In this document: positions 14,746 to 24,800 of the stretch, piece by piece | Layout: every line of letters begins with the position of its first letter | How positions within the stretch are numbered: the stretch's first letter is position 1 | Assembly (NCBI GenBank): GCA_002408385.1 | Contig: DHSB01000208.1 | Coordinates: 40,711-84,926, forward strand | DNA from: Myxococcales bacterium UBA5297 | GTDB lineage: Bacteria; Myxococcota; Myxococcia; Myxococcales; UBA5297 | Length of the DNA: 44,216 nucleotides | Reading direction: 5' to 3' | Notes under the pieces: generated by a model | Database searches by the model: none | The model's input: the letters and a program-made list of their open reading frames with translations, nothing else | What the model was told of the DNA's origin: nothing | Made by a program: the position numbers and the translations under genes

Positions 14746-16245
14746 ATGGCACATAAAGTGATGATCACCGACACCGTCCTGCGCGACGCGCACCAGTCGC
14801 TGCTGGCGACCCGCATGCGCACCGAGGACATGCTCGAGGTCGCCTCGCGGCTCGACCAGGTCGGCTACTGGTCGCTCGAGGTCTGGGGCGGGGCGACCTT
14901 CGACAGCGCGATGCGCTTCCTCGGCGAGGACCCGTGGGAGCGGCTGCGCGCGCTGCGCAAGGCCATCCCCAACACCCGCCTGCAGATGCTGCTGCGCGGC
15001 CAGAACCTCGTCGGCTACAAGCACTACCCCGACGACCTCGTCGAGCGCTTCGTCGTCGCCGCCCGCAAGAACGGCGTCGACGTGTTTCGCATCTTTGACG
15101 CCCTGAATGATTTGCGGAACATGGAAGGCGCGATGAAGGTCGCGAAGCGCGAGGGCGGCCATGTCCAGGGCACCATCAGCTACACCATCAGCCCGGTGCA
15201 CAGCATCGAGGCCTTCGTGCAGATGGGGAAGGAGCTGGCCGAACGCGGCGCCGACTCGATCTGCATCAAGGACATGGCCGGCCTGATCACCCCGTACGCG
15301 GCCTACGAGCTCGTCGCGGCGCTCAAGAAGCAGGTCGGGCTGCCGGTGCAGCTCCACACCCACTACACGAGCGGCATGGGCACCGCGGCCGCGCTCAAGG
15401 CCGTCGAGGCCGGCTGCGACGTCATCGACACCGCCATCTCCTCGATGTCCCTGTCGACCTCGCAGCCGCCGACCGAGACGCTGGTCGCCTGCCTGCGCGG
15501 CACCGAGTACGACACCGGCCTCGACCTCGGCAAGCTCGCCGACCTCTCGCGGACGATGACCGAGACCCGCAAGAAGTACGCGAGCTTCGAGGCGGGCATC
15601 GCCGCGGTCGACGTCAACGTCCTGCAGTTCCAGGTGCCCGGCGGCATGCTCTCCAACCTGGTGAGCCAGCTTCGCCAGCAGAACGCGATGGACCGCTACT
15701 ACGACGTGCTCGACGAGATCCCGCGGGTGCGCGCCGACCTCGGCTATCCGCCGCTGGTCACCCCGACGAGCCAGATCGTGGGCACGCAGGCGACCTTCAA
15801 CGTGCTGATGGGCGAGCGCTACAAGGTCATCCCGGAAGAGGTGAAGCGCTACGTGAGCGGCTACTACGGCCGCGCGCCGGCGCCCATCAACCCCGAGGTG
15901 CAGCAGAAGGCGATTGGCAGCGGGACGCCCATCACCTGCCGGCCCGCCGACCTGCTCGCCCCGGGTTGGGAGAGCGCCAAGGCCGAGGTCGGCCCGCTCG
16001 CCAAGTCTGACGAGGACGTCCTCTCCTACGCGCTCTTCCCGCAGGTGGCCAAGCCCCTGCTCGAGCGGCGAGCCAAGGGCATGGGCGGCAAGGAGGAGGT
16101 CGCGGCGGCCATCGCCGTGGCGCTCTTCCAACAGCAGGAGGCCCGTGAGAAGGCGAAGGGCTCGGCAGGCGAGCCGATGGCGGCGGGTTCGCCCTGGAAG
16201 ATGTTCGCCCGAAGCGGGCTCATGACGCGTGGAGGCTGGCGATGA
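14746..16245 (+). CDS. Pyruvate/oxaloacetate carboxyltransferase, 5S-like subunit
   Basis: The 499-residue protein is a TIM-barrel carboxyltransferase related to transcarboxylase 5S, pyruvate carboxylase subunit B and oxaloacetate decarboxylase alpha. Diagnostic features are TDTVLRDAHQSLLATRMRTE (residues 8-27), MLLRGQNLVGYKHYPDD, CIKDMAGL with Lys175 as the probable carboxylated lysine, and HTHYTSGMG with metal ligands His204 and His206. The C-terminal PYC-OADA-like domain follows to about residue 455. It lacks a biotinyl domain, which is instead encoded by the next gene, as in transcarboxylase. The final ATGA overlap with the biotin carrier gene shows translational coupling. It would move the carboxyl group between carboxybiotin and pyruvate/oxaloacetate. 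Confidence 0.9.
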   Translation: MAHKVMITDTVLRDAHQSLLATRMRTEDMLEVASRLDQVGYWSLEVWGGATFDSAMRFLGEDPWERLRALRKAIPNTRLQMLLRGQNLVGYKHYPDDLVERFVVAARKNGVDVFRIFDALNDLRNMEGAMKVAKREGGHVQGTISYTISPVHSIEAFVQMGKELAERGADSICIKDMAGLITPYAAYELVAALKKQVGLPVQLHTHYTSGMGTAAALKAVEAGCDVIDTAISSMSLSTSQPPTETLVACLRGTEYDTGLDLGKLADLSRTMTETRKKYASFEAGIAAVDVNVLQFQVPGGMLSNLVSQLRQQNAMDRYYDVLDEIPRVRADLGYPPLVTPTSQIVGTQATFNVLMGERYKVIPEEVKRYVSGYYGRAPAPINPEVQQKAIGSGTPITCRPADLLAPGWESAKAEVGPLAKSDEDVLSYALFPQVAKPLLERRAKGMGGKEEVAAAIAVALFQQQEAREKAKGSAGEPMAAGSPWKMFARSGLMTRGGWR

Positions 16246-16715
16246 TCAACCGGTTCAAGCTGACGCTGGAAGGCGTCGCGTACGACATCGAGCGGCGCGG
16301 CGACCTCATTCTCGTGAACGGGCAGGAGCTGCCGGTCACCTTGGCCGCCAACGCCATCCACGTTTCGGGCAACCCGCATGCCGTCGAGCTGCGGGGCAGC
16401 ACCGCGGTCGTCGACGGCATCACCTACGCCATCGAGGCGCATGGCCTGTCCGAGCCGAAGGCGGGCAGGCGCAAGGCCGCTTCGGCGGCTGCGGCCGACG
16501 AGGCCGGCGCGGTCACGGCGATCATGCCCGGGCTGATCATCAAGGTCGCCAAGAAGGAGGGCGACAAGGTCGAGGAGGGCGAAGTCATCGTCGTCCTCGA
16601 GGCCATGAAGATGCAGAACGAGCTCAAGGCCAAGCGCTCGGGCACCGTCCGCCAGGTGAACGTGAAGGAAGGCGAGACGGTCGAGGTGCGCCAGGTGTTG
16701 GCGGTCATCGAGTAG
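16242..16715 (+). CDS. Biotin carboxyl carrier protein (1.3S-like)
   Basis: The 157-residue protein carries the biotinylation motif EAMKM at 120-124, with Lys123 as the expected biotin attachment site. It lies in a lipoyl/biotinyl barrel that starts near residue 88 (VTAIMPGLIIKVAKKEGDKV). The N-terminal 65 residues are beta-rich. An Ala/Lys linker (about 72-90) joins the two and probably acts as the swinging arm. It shuttles the carboxyl group between the 12S-like and 5S-like subunits. The gene overlaps the 5S-like gene by four bases and is the last of the operon; a terminator follows 25 bases after the stop. Confidence 0.92.
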   Translation: MINRFKLTLEGVAYDIERRGDLILVNGQELPVTLAANAIHVSGNPHAVELRGSTAVVDGITYAIEAHGLSEPKAGRRKAASAAAADEAGAVTAIMPGLIIKVAKKEGDKVEEGEVIVVLEAMKMQNELKAKRSGTVRQVNVKEGETVEVRQVLAVIE

Positions 16716-16740
16716 CTGCCTGCCTTCTCGGGAGCTACGG

Positions 16741-16770
16741 CCGCGCGTCCTCCGGGGCGCGCGGCTTTTT
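16741..16770 (+). terminator. Intrinsic terminator of the transcarboxylase operon
   Basis: A 7-bp perfect stem, ccgcgcg (16741-16747) with cgcgcgg (16758-16764), is followed by a five-T run at 16766-16770. It stands just after the biotin carrier gene. Confidence 0.85.
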
Positions 16771-16778
16771 GTTGGTGT

Positions 16779-16872
16779 GAATGGCCAGGAAGGCCGCGTA
16801 TCGAGGAGGGAGCGCCGCCGTCCCCGTCGGCCTGCGTCCGCGAATGGCCAGGAGGGCCGCGTGTCGAGGAGG
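16779..16872 (+). repeat. Direct repeat of 31 bases at 63-base spacing
   Basis: Copies at 16779-16809 and 16842-16872 both read gaatggccagga.ggccgcgt.tcgaggagg with only two differences. A g/c-rich spacer (gagcgccgccgtccccgtcg) lies between them. It sits right after the operon terminator and before the lower-GC membrane-protein ORF. Confidence 0.7.
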
Positions 16873-17003
16873 CCTTGTTCGACGTTCGAATCGTGTGGCC
16901 TTTTCGAGGAGGCAGCTTGCGCGGAGGCAAAGGCGATGTGGAAAGCTTGTGCATTTGCGTCATTCGCCATGATCCTGGTCCGGTGGGCGTGACCGCAATT
17001 ACG

Positions 17004-17282
17004 ATGAGACTCGGCCTTTCGTTGAGCGAGGTCTTAGCGATCAAAGGGTTCCCTCTCTGGAGCGTCCCGATCGTGAGCTCTCTCTATCTCGCCGGCTCAA
17101 TCCTTCGGATGCGCCAAGTCGCAACACGGCACGCCGTCGTGGCGTTAGTCTTTCTGTTTTGGATGCTAGTTCCTTGGCTTCGCGCCGGGGAATACAGGAT
17201 TAATGTCGGCACCCTCATGCTGATAGCTGCCGCCTACTTGTATGGCTTGCTGCTCTATGCTCGCTACAGGGCGACGCAGTAA
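17004..17282 (+). CDS. Small membrane protein in a lower-GC patch
   Basis: From the ATG at 17004 the frame encodes 92 residues with three hydrophobic segments: FPLWSVPIVSSLYLAGSILR, HAVVALVFLFWMLVPWL and INVGTLMLIAAAYLYGLLLY. The frame is open further upstream to 16875, but that part lies in or near the direct repeat and is not protein-like. Base composition from about 16890 to 17290 is clearly less GC-rich than the neighbouring genes, and codon use differs, suggesting horizontal gain. No family recognised. The next gene runs on the opposite strand and converges on it. It may be a real inner-membrane protein or a remnant. Confidence 0.5.
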   Translation: MRLGLSLSEVLAIKGFPLWSVPIVSSLYLAGSILRMRQVATRHAVVALVFLFWMLVPWLRAGEYRINVGTLMLIAAAYLYGLLLYARYRATQ

Positions 17283-17437
17283 GAAGGCCAACTCGAAGAC
17301 GCCAACTGCCTGAGTGCGGGCCATTAATGCTGGCTCCAAAGAACTCGGACCAGCTTTCGATGCTCGAAGGAAGCGGGTCCGTGGGCACCCTCGAGCCCTC
17401 TTCAATCCGCGCCTTTCGTTGCAGACGGCTTTCGTTG

Positions 17438-20400
17438 TCAGCGCCCCCCATCCCGACTGACCCCGATCATCGGCGCAATCACCCGCGCGAGCTCATCGAC
17501 AAAGCTCCCGGCGAGTGACTCCGACGTATTCGATTGCAGCCTGGTATTTGCGGAAACCGCGTCCTCCCCGGCCATCGCCACGCGCTGTCGCGGCGAGCGG
17601 AACCTGCGCTCCCACACCAGCCGTGCCGAGCCTGCCTGCCTGTCGCCGTACCGCGTTCGGAGCGAGAGAGAGCGGCTGATCTGGTACTCGGCGAGCACCT
17701 CGTTGAAGTTGGCGCCCGGCGGCGCGAAGAGGTTCCTCACGAACGCAAGGAAGAGATCCTGCGTGACGTAGACCCCTGCCTCGAGCCTCCTCGGCTCTCC
17801 CGTGGGACCGAGCTCGACCTCGAAGACGTCGAGAGGAACGGCGGGTGCGAGCGCGTCGCGCAGCTCTCCGGCGACCAGGTTGAGGGCGCCCGCGACGGCC
17901 GTCTGACCGACTCCGCCTCCCTCGACCCCGCGCTGGCCGGAGGCGATGAGGAGGGCGATCTGTGCCGGGTCCATCGGCGGGTCGGAGCGAAACGCGAGCT
18001 GCGGCGCGCGCAGCGTGCCGCCCACCTTTACCTCGATCTCGGCGTCGCGGTGGTCGTAGCGCAGCGTGCCGTCGAGGTTGGGGTCCAGCTCCGCCGCGCC
18101 GGTGAACTCTGCGCGGAAGTCTTCGACCTCAAAGCGCCTCGTCGCCAGGGTCACCTCGCCGCGCAGGGCCTCGGTACTTCCCTGCAATGCGAGCGATTCG
18201 CCATCCCAGAGCCCGACCAGATCCGCGGTCAGCTCGACGTTCGCCAGCGGGCTGCGAAACCAGAAGTCGCGCGGCACTCGCAGGGTGATGCGCGCCCTCT
18301 GGCGGGCGAGCCACGCTGCGAAGCTGTCGGACGGCGCCGCCGGTGGCTCGGGGCCGTACACCCGGAAATCGGCGGGCAGCTCGACCGGATGCAGCTCCTG
18401 GGTTCCGGGCAGCTCGGGAAACAGCACCTCGCCCGCCGACACGCGCAGCTCGGCGTCGACGCGCTCGTGGGCTTGGCTGAGCCGCGCCTCGAGCCGCGTC
18501 GTCAACTGCGCGACCGGCGTGACCAGGGTGGGCACGGGGAGCCGGTCGAAGTCAGCGGTCAACAGGCTCTGCCAGCGTTCGTCGCGCCAGGTGAGCTCGC
18601 CAGTCGCCTCGACTCTGCCTTGCCCGGCCTCGAAGGCGAGCGTGGAGAGCTGCAGCCGCGAACCGTCGCTCGTGAGAGCGAGTCGCAGCCCTTCGAGTCT
18701 GCCGTAGGACGGCAGCGTCACCGTCTCGGCCCGCGCGCGCAACTCGCCCGCGAACTCGACCTTCTTGCCTTCGGAGCGCGCGCGCAGCGAGCCGTCGAGC
18801 GCGCTCCCCTCTACCTCTCGGACCTGCGGCAACAGGGTGAGGAGGTCGAGCCCTGCCCGGTCCGCGTCGAGCTCGACGGACCAGTCATCGGTGGTGAAGG
18901 CGTAATCGACTCGCGCGAGCAGGTTGCCGCCGGCGGCCGCGTCGAGCTCCAGCCGTGCCGTCGCGCGCTCCTCATCGACGGCGCCTTCGAGGGTCAGGGC
19001 GCCGACGGCGCGTTCGCGATACGCGAGCCCCTGGATACGCCCGCTCACCTTCGCGATGGGGTCGGCGAGCGTGCCTTGCGCGTCCACGACGAGCTCGACC
19101 GCCCGCGCCTCGAGCCGTTCGCGCGGGTACGAGAGCGACTCTCTCACTGTCGTGAGCCTGCCGAGCAGCGGCGCGTGGTCCGGAATCTCGCCGGCGAAGA
19201 GCTCGCGGACAGAGGCTCCGAGGCGCAGGAACCCCTCGACCCGAGGGAAGCCTTTGATTCGACCGGCCAGGTCGGCCGCAATCGCCTCGGGGCCGCCCTC
19301 GAGCCGCACCCGCGCGGTCACCGGGGGGAGCTCGCCGAGCTGGGCGACGCCGACGTTGGTCAGCTCGAGATCCGCGCGAACCGTCGGGCGCGCGAGCGGC
19401 GCCTCGAGGTCGAAGGCTCCGGACAGCGTTCCGCTGAGACCGTCGAGGCCGGCCTCGGCGAGTGTCGCGAGGCGCAGCTCCTCGATAGAGGCCTTGATGG
19501 GTCCTCGCGCGCCGAGCGCGCCCTCGCGCGACCAGATCGGTCGGTTCCGCGGAGCCATCAGGCGCACGTCGAAACGAACCGACGACCCTGTGGTCGGAGC
19601 CAACAATCCACTCGCGTCGAGGCTTCGCGAGTCGAGCGCGAAGCGGGAGGCCATCGAATCGAGGCCGTACTCAGAGAAGCGCACGTTCGTCGCTTCGAGA
19701 GTGCCGTCGAAGCGCGGTCGTTCGATGGTGCCGCCGATGGCGACCTTTGCGTCGACGGTCCCGGAGAGCGTGGCCTCTTCGAGCAGGGAAGAGAGCGATC
19801 CCAACGCGAAATCGTCGATCGATAACGAGCCTGAGAGAGGCCCGGCGATGCCGTTCTCTGATCGGGCCGCGGTCAGCTCGAGCGCGATCCGGCCCGGACC
19901 GTCGAGCCGCAGATCGCGGATCGCGAAGGCCTTCGACCACGAGATCAAGGCCGGCCCTCGCAGGCGCCAGCTCGTCCCGGCCAGCGCGAGCTCGAGCGAT
20001 TCGAGGCGAGCCTCATCGGAACCGGCCACGGTCGCCTCGAGAGCGAGCGCGACGCGGCCCGCGGCGGTGAGGGCTTCGAAAGAGCCGCCGAGCCGCGAGT
20101 GCGCGAACGTCGCGTGGCTCTCCACCGAGCGAAGGACCGTGCCGCCGATGGTGACGGAAGGAGAGCTCGCGTGAAGCCGTAGGTTCGGGTCGTCGGCCTG
20201 GCGCGAACCGCTCGCCTCGAGGTGGAGCGAGCCCGACAACCGCGGAAGGTCGACCTCGAACGCGCGGGCGAGCCCGGCGAGCTCCTCGAGTCGCGCGGCG
20301 TCGAGGACCAGGCTGCCGGCTGGCGGGGCGCCAGCGCCCAGCTCGAGATCGGCGCGCGCCGTCGCGCCGGGCAGCTCCAGCTCGAGGTCGTCGATCTTCC

Positions 20401-21616
20401 AGCGCACCCCACGGACCGCGAATCGCGCCCGGCCTGGGCCGATGCGCTCGCCGTCGAATAGCGACTCGCCGAGCCGCAGCATCCCGGATGCCTGCGCGTC
20501 GGGAGGGAAGGCGAGCTGTCCGGAGGCCTCGACAGCGAGCCAGAGCTCACCGGCTGGCAGCGAGGCGAAAAGCTGAGCCGGGTCGACGCCGCGAAAGTCG
20601 ACGAGCGCCTCGAACCTCTGCGGGTCTCCGCTCGTTGCCCAGCCTTCGGCGACGATCGCGCCCGGGCCGGGCGGGTGCGCGGTCGCCGTGAACCGGAAGC
20701 GGTCAGCCGATTGGTTGAGCTTCGCCAGGATGCGCACCGGACCTTCCAGAGACGGTCCGCCGTAGGGCACGAGGCCCTCGCTGGGGATGAGCACCGTGAC
20801 GCGCAGATCCTCGATAAGCCCGCCGTCGGCTTTGTCGGGGACGACGACGATGCCGTTCGCCGCGAGCATCAAGGGCGAGGTCCAGGGTGGTGCGGCGCCG
20901 TGCTCGCCTTCGAGCTGGACGCCGCCCGGAAGCGTCGCCTCCAGGCGCTCGAACGACAACTGGCCCTGTGCGTAGGTGCCCACGACGTCGACGCGCGCGA
21001 GGCCCGCGGCCGGAGCCGAGAGCGTCAGGTCGCCTTGGGCTGCAAAACCGATGGTGCCGCCTCCGAACGACAGCCTGCCGCGCAGCGCTCCTCGCTCGAC
21101 GACCGCCGCCGGGGCCTCTTCTGGCGAGGGCGCGTAGACGACCCGGCGGACGCCGACGAAGACGCGCTCGAAGACCAGTGGATTGCCGCTCGACTTGCCG
21201 GTCCCGCCGGCTGGTCCGAAGGCCTTGCGGAGTGCGTAGTCGCCGTCGGCCTCGGGCGCGATGTCGGCGGTGAGCCCCTCGATCCGCAGCAGGTCCAGAA
21301 ACACGCCGTTGCGAAAGGCCCCGGGCAGGGTGATGGCGGCGGTCACGCGCTCGGCCGACACGGCGGCCTTGCCGTCGGGCGTCAGGGCGCGCAGATCGTA
21401 GGCGGTCACGCCCCAGAGGCCGTGGACCTCCACGCGGCCGGGCTCCACGCGGCCGGCGATGCGCTCGTTGAGCGGCGCGAGCGCCTGCCGACCGAGCCAT
21501 AGGCCGCCTGAGTCCGTCTCGAGCCAGAGGCGAAAGCCGACGATGCCGACGAGAGCGAGCGCGAAAAGCGCGACAAGGGCGAGCACCGCCCAGCCTATTG
21601 GGCTGACCCGTCGCAT
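17438..21616 (-). CDS. tamB: Translocation and assembly module protein TamB
   Basis: The product is about 1390 residues. An N-terminal signal anchor (GWAVLALVALFALALVGIVG) is followed by a very long beta-rich body made of repeated short strands, as in the TamB/AsmA-like bridge proteins. The DUF490/TamB domain is at the C-terminus, with LEAGVYVTQDLFLAFVRNLF, ISRSLSLRTRYGD and a short extra tail. TamB is anchored in the inner membrane, spans the periplasm and works with an Omp85 partner in outer-membrane assembly or lipid transport. I chose ATG 21616 (MRRVSPIGW) over TTG 21625 because a gggtgag lies upstream of it. It is the last gene of a minus-strand run that includes the TamA-like gene, with the pilus genes between them. 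Length is in the family range. Confidence 0.88.
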   Translation of the reverse strand: MRRVSPIGWAVLALVALFALALVGIVGFRLWLETDSGGLWLGRQALAPLNERIAGRVEPGRVEVHGLWGVTAYDLRALTPDGKAAVSAERVTAAITLPGAFRNGVFLDLLRIEGLTADIAPEADGDYALRKAFGPAGGTGKSSGNPLVFERVFVGVRRVVYAPSPEEAPAAVVERGALRGRLSFGGGTIGFAAQGDLTLSAPAAGLARVDVVGTYAQGQLSFERLEATLPGGVQLEGEHGAAPPWTSPLMLAANGIVVVPDKADGGLIEDLRVTVLIPSEGLVPYGGPSLEGPVRILAKLNQSADRFRFTATAHPPGPGAIVAEGWATSGDPQRFEALVDFRGVDPAQLFASLPAGELWLAVEASGQLAFPPDAQASGMLRLGESLFDGERIGPGRARFAVRGVRWKIDDLELELPGATARADLELGAGAPPAGSLVLDAARLEELAGLARAFEVDLPRLSGSLHLEASGSRQADDPNLRLHASSPSVTIGGTVLRSVESHATFAHSRLGGSFEALTAAGRVALALEATVAGSDEARLESLELALAGTSWRLRGPALISWSKAFAIRDLRLDGPGRIALELTAARSENGIAGPLSGSLSIDDFALGSLSSLLEEATLSGTVDAKVAIGGTIERPRFDGTLEATNVRFSEYGLDSMASRFALDSRSLDASGLLAPTTGSSVRFDVRLMAPRNRPIWSREGALGARGPIKASIEELRLATLAEAGLDGLSGTLSGAFDLEAPLARPTVRADLELTNVGVAQLGELPPVTARVRLEGGPEAIAADLAGRIKGFPRVEGFLRLGASVRELFAGEIPDHAPLLGRLTTVRESLSYPRERLEARAVELVVDAQGTLADPIAKVSGRIQGLAYRERAVGALTLEGAVDEERATARLELDAAAGGNLLARVDYAFTTDDWSVELDADRAGLDLLTLLPQVREVEGSALDGSLRARSEGKKVEFAGELRARAETVTLPSYGRLEGLRLALTSDGSRLQLSTLAFEAGQGRVEATGELTWRDERWQSLLTADFDRLPVPTLVTPVAQLTTRLEARLSQAHERVDAELRVSAGEVLFPELPGTQELHPVELPADFRVYGPEPPAAPSDSFAAWLARQRARITLRVPRDFWFRSPLANVELTADLVGLWDGESLALQGSTEALRGEVTLATRRFEVEDFRAEFTGAAELDPNLDGTLRYDHRDAEIEVKVGGTLRAPQLAFRSDPPMDPAQIALLIASGQRGVEGGGVGQTAVAGALNLVAGELRDALAPAVPLDVFEVELGPTGEPRRLEAGVYVTQDLFLAFVRNLFAPPGANFNEVLAEYQISRSLSLRTRYGDRQAGSARLVWERRFRSPRQRVAMAGEDAVSANTRLQSNTSESLAGSFVDELARVIAPMIGVSRDGGR

Positions 21617-21660
21617 CTCACCCAACGATGCGCACGGGGCGCGTGGAAGGGTCCGACCTC

Positions 21661-21685
21661 CGGAGCGCCGGCCTTCGTGGCGGCC
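21661..21685 (+). repeat. REP-like palindrome, family B (diverged)
   Basis: The sequence cggagcgccggccttcgtgg then cggcc shares cggagcgcc and gccttcgt with the copies at 35444 and 44131. It lies between tamB and pilY1, both on the minus strand. The rest of this gap (21617-21867) holds no gene I can support. Confidence 0.55.
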
Positions 21686-21867
21686 CGCGCCGTGCGCGGG
21701 CGCGAAGAAGGCCCCCTCGGCCCGCGCGGGAGGGGTGGCTCAGTTGGTCGCGCGCGGCGCACCTGACGGCACGACGCGGTTCGTTCGTCGGCCACGGCCG
21801 GCCAAGGGACCGGTGCCAAGCTCGGGCTGACCGGTACCTGGCTGGCCGATTCGAGGCGCCGCCTCGC

Positions 21868-24800
21868 TCAATCGCAGGCGTTCTTGTTCACGTGCCGGCA
21901 CTCGTGGAGGCTGCGCGGGACCTCGAGCCAGTAGATCTCGGAGGTCAAGTCGCGCTGCGTCTTGAGGGTCTCGGCGACCGGCGGCGCGCCCGGATCGGTG
22001 ACGATGATCCCGTAGCTGACCGCGCCGGTCTTCGAGAGCGAGATGACGCTCGCCGGCTCAGGTGGTGGTGCGGCCACTGCGCGCGACTTTGCCTGGATGT
22101 AGCCCTGCGGGATCCGGAAGCTCTCGGCGGTATCCGGGGCGCCGGTCAAGTAGTCGGCCTGCCAGGAGCGGCCGATGTCTCCGGTCAGAGCCGGGCCACA
22201 GGCCTCCTGCTCGCCCTCGGGCGGCACCAAGGAGGGCCAGAAGACCGTGCCGACCAGGATGGACGAGCCGGCCGCGGTCTTCTCGTCGAGGCTCGCGTAC
22301 TCGATGAACCAACCCGGGCCGAGCGGGTCGGCCTTCTTGAGCTTGTCGGCAGGAACGTAGCGGACCGTCTTGCCGTCGATGGTCGTGGTGCTGAAGTCCG
22401 ACTCAGGGATGGTCACGTCGGTGAGGATGCACTTCTCGCGGGTGCACGGCTCGCTCGGCGAGTAGGTGCTGCGGTCGGTCAAGCGCAGGCCGTCGTACGC
22501 GAGCGCGCTCTCCTTGCTGTCGAAGACCCTCTCCGTTCCGCCGTACGAGAAGAAACCGAAGTAGCGGTTGCGCGGCAGCGCGGCGAGTCCTTCGTCGGTG
22601 ACCTCGAACTCCCCATGGTCCTTGGTGTCCCAGACGCTCGCCATCTCGCAGTCCCAGCCGGACTGGGCGTCGCAGGACATGGTGACCGACTGGTTCTGCT
22701 TTTCGAACCAGTTGTCCTTGGTTGTGCCGCCGTGGCCCGCGTTGCAGTGCACGTCGAGCTTGGTGATGCTCATCTCGGCCGCCGAGCAGGAATCGGACGA
22801 CTTCTTGTCCTTGGGCTTGGCCCTCGAGTTCTTCACCCTCCCGTCCTCGTAGTGGATCGTCTGCTTCAACTCGTAGCCGTCCACCTTGATCTTCGTGTCG
22901 ATCTTGACCTTGCAGCCCAGGCGCGTGCAGGCGAGCAGGTTGTCGATGCCGCAGGCCGAGGTCTCCTTGTCGCGGATGTTCTGCTTGTCGCCGGTCCCCA
23001 GGAAAGTGCGCAGCCAACCGGTCTCGGTCTGGATGGTGTTCGAGGCGATGTTGAAGAACGGGGTCTTCAAGCCGAGCTTGCGGTCCGAGCGCGTGTCCGA
23101 GTCGCTTCGGTCGAGCTCGAGGGCCCGTGCCCCGAACCAATTGGTGACCTGGCCGTCGGCGGGCTTGATGCCCGGCTCGTACATGCGGAAGACCCAGACC
23201 TGCCCGCCCAAATCTCCGACGACCACGGTGTCGAAGAAGCCGTCCTGGTCGGCCTTGATGCTCTGCATGGCGCCGACGTCGAGCATCGCCGGAGCGGCCG
23301 CGACCGGGGCGAGCATGTCGCGCACCGATCCCTCGTAGTCGGCCCCGCCTTTGCCGCCGCCGCCGTCGGCTGCGTCCATCTCGGCGACGAAGGACCAGAG
23401 GCGCTCCCCGGTCCAGATGTCGACCAGGTAGACGCCGCGCCCGCGCAACAGGTCGTTGCTGTAGCCGCCGTTGAGGAAGGTGATCCAGCGCTCGTCCCAG
23501 CCGCGCGCGCGGTTGTCGTTCTTCAGGCGCACCGGCCCGATGGAGGGCGGCTTGGGCGAGAAGTTCATCCAGCTCTGCCCGAAGTTGTAGGCCTCGCTGT
23601 CACAGGCGTTCGGGTACATCCACAGGAACGGCTGGTAGGTCGAGGTCTCCAGGCCCGCGGTCTTCATCCCCCAGGGGTTGGTCACGTCGAGCGCCATGTA
23701 GCGCTGGCCGCCGCCGCGCTCGCTGATCATCGCCACCGTGTGGAACTCGTCGGCCTGCTTCTTCCCATCGGCCGAGGTCGCGCCCGAGCCGTCGACCCAG
23801 ATGTCGCGCACCATCGGCGTGCCGTCGACGAAGTACTCGTGCTTGAGAGCGCTGCGCGCCAGCTTCGGCAGCAGGTCTGGCGGGATGAAGGCCCACATCT
23901 CCTCCCCGGTCCCCAGGTCGAAGATGTCGTCGCCCATCGTCCCGAAGTCCTTGCCGCTGATGTGCTTGCCGGCCAAAAACGCGTGCAGCATGCCGTCGTT
24001 GGCGCCGACGAGGATGAACCTGTCGCGGTGCTTCTGGGCGTTCATGTACGCCTCGTAGGCCCCGTAGGTGCCCAACCCCGGACTCGCCGCGGGAACCATC
24101 GGCGTCGCCTCGTAACAGGGCTTGGGCCCGTCATCGGTGCAGAGGGGCTCGCCGACCGGGGCGAAGTCCGAGGCGGCGGCGTACAGCGTCATCAGGCACT
24201 GGGGATGGAGCCCCAGCGTGCAGACGAGCGGGTGGACCGGCGGGTCGACCACGATCGGCGAGGAGTGGAAGATGTCGCCGAGCTTGCAGCTCTTCGTCGG
24301 GTTGTTCTGGCAGGGCCTGTCCTCGGTGGCGTCGCCGTCCGAGTCGTAGTCGAACACGTCGACCCCGCGGATGAAGTCGATGATCGTCTCCGAGCAGAGC
24401 TGCTGCATCGCCTCGCTGCCGTCGTAGGTCTGCGGGACCGGCAGGCCGCCGAGGATCTCGGTGCAGGCGCCCGCGCCGCCGCTTAGCAGATAGGGGCGCA
24501 GCAGGCTCTCCTCGTCCCGATGGAACTCGAGCGGCGGGTTGTCGTCGACCGTCAGGTTGCCGTCGCCGGAGCGGTCGATCATGGTGAAGATGCAGCGGCC
24601 GCCCGAGGCGCAGTTGTCGGTCGCGCTCCTCGAGTCGAGCGCCTCGGCCGCGTCCCAGAACGGCTCGGCCAGCTCGCCCCCGACCAGCTTGCCCTCGGAG
24701 TCGAGGTTCGCGGTGAGCACCTTGACCCATTCGCCGCTGCGGTTCTCCTGCACCACGTTGGAGGCGCTGAACGCGGTCGCCGGGGGTAGCTGTCCGGCGG

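Noticed and set aside
21730..21800. tRNA-like stretch (ggtggctcagttggtcgcgc)
   Set aside because: It resembles a D-arm, but no 7-bp acceptor stem, anticodon arm or proper T-arm can be paired around it.
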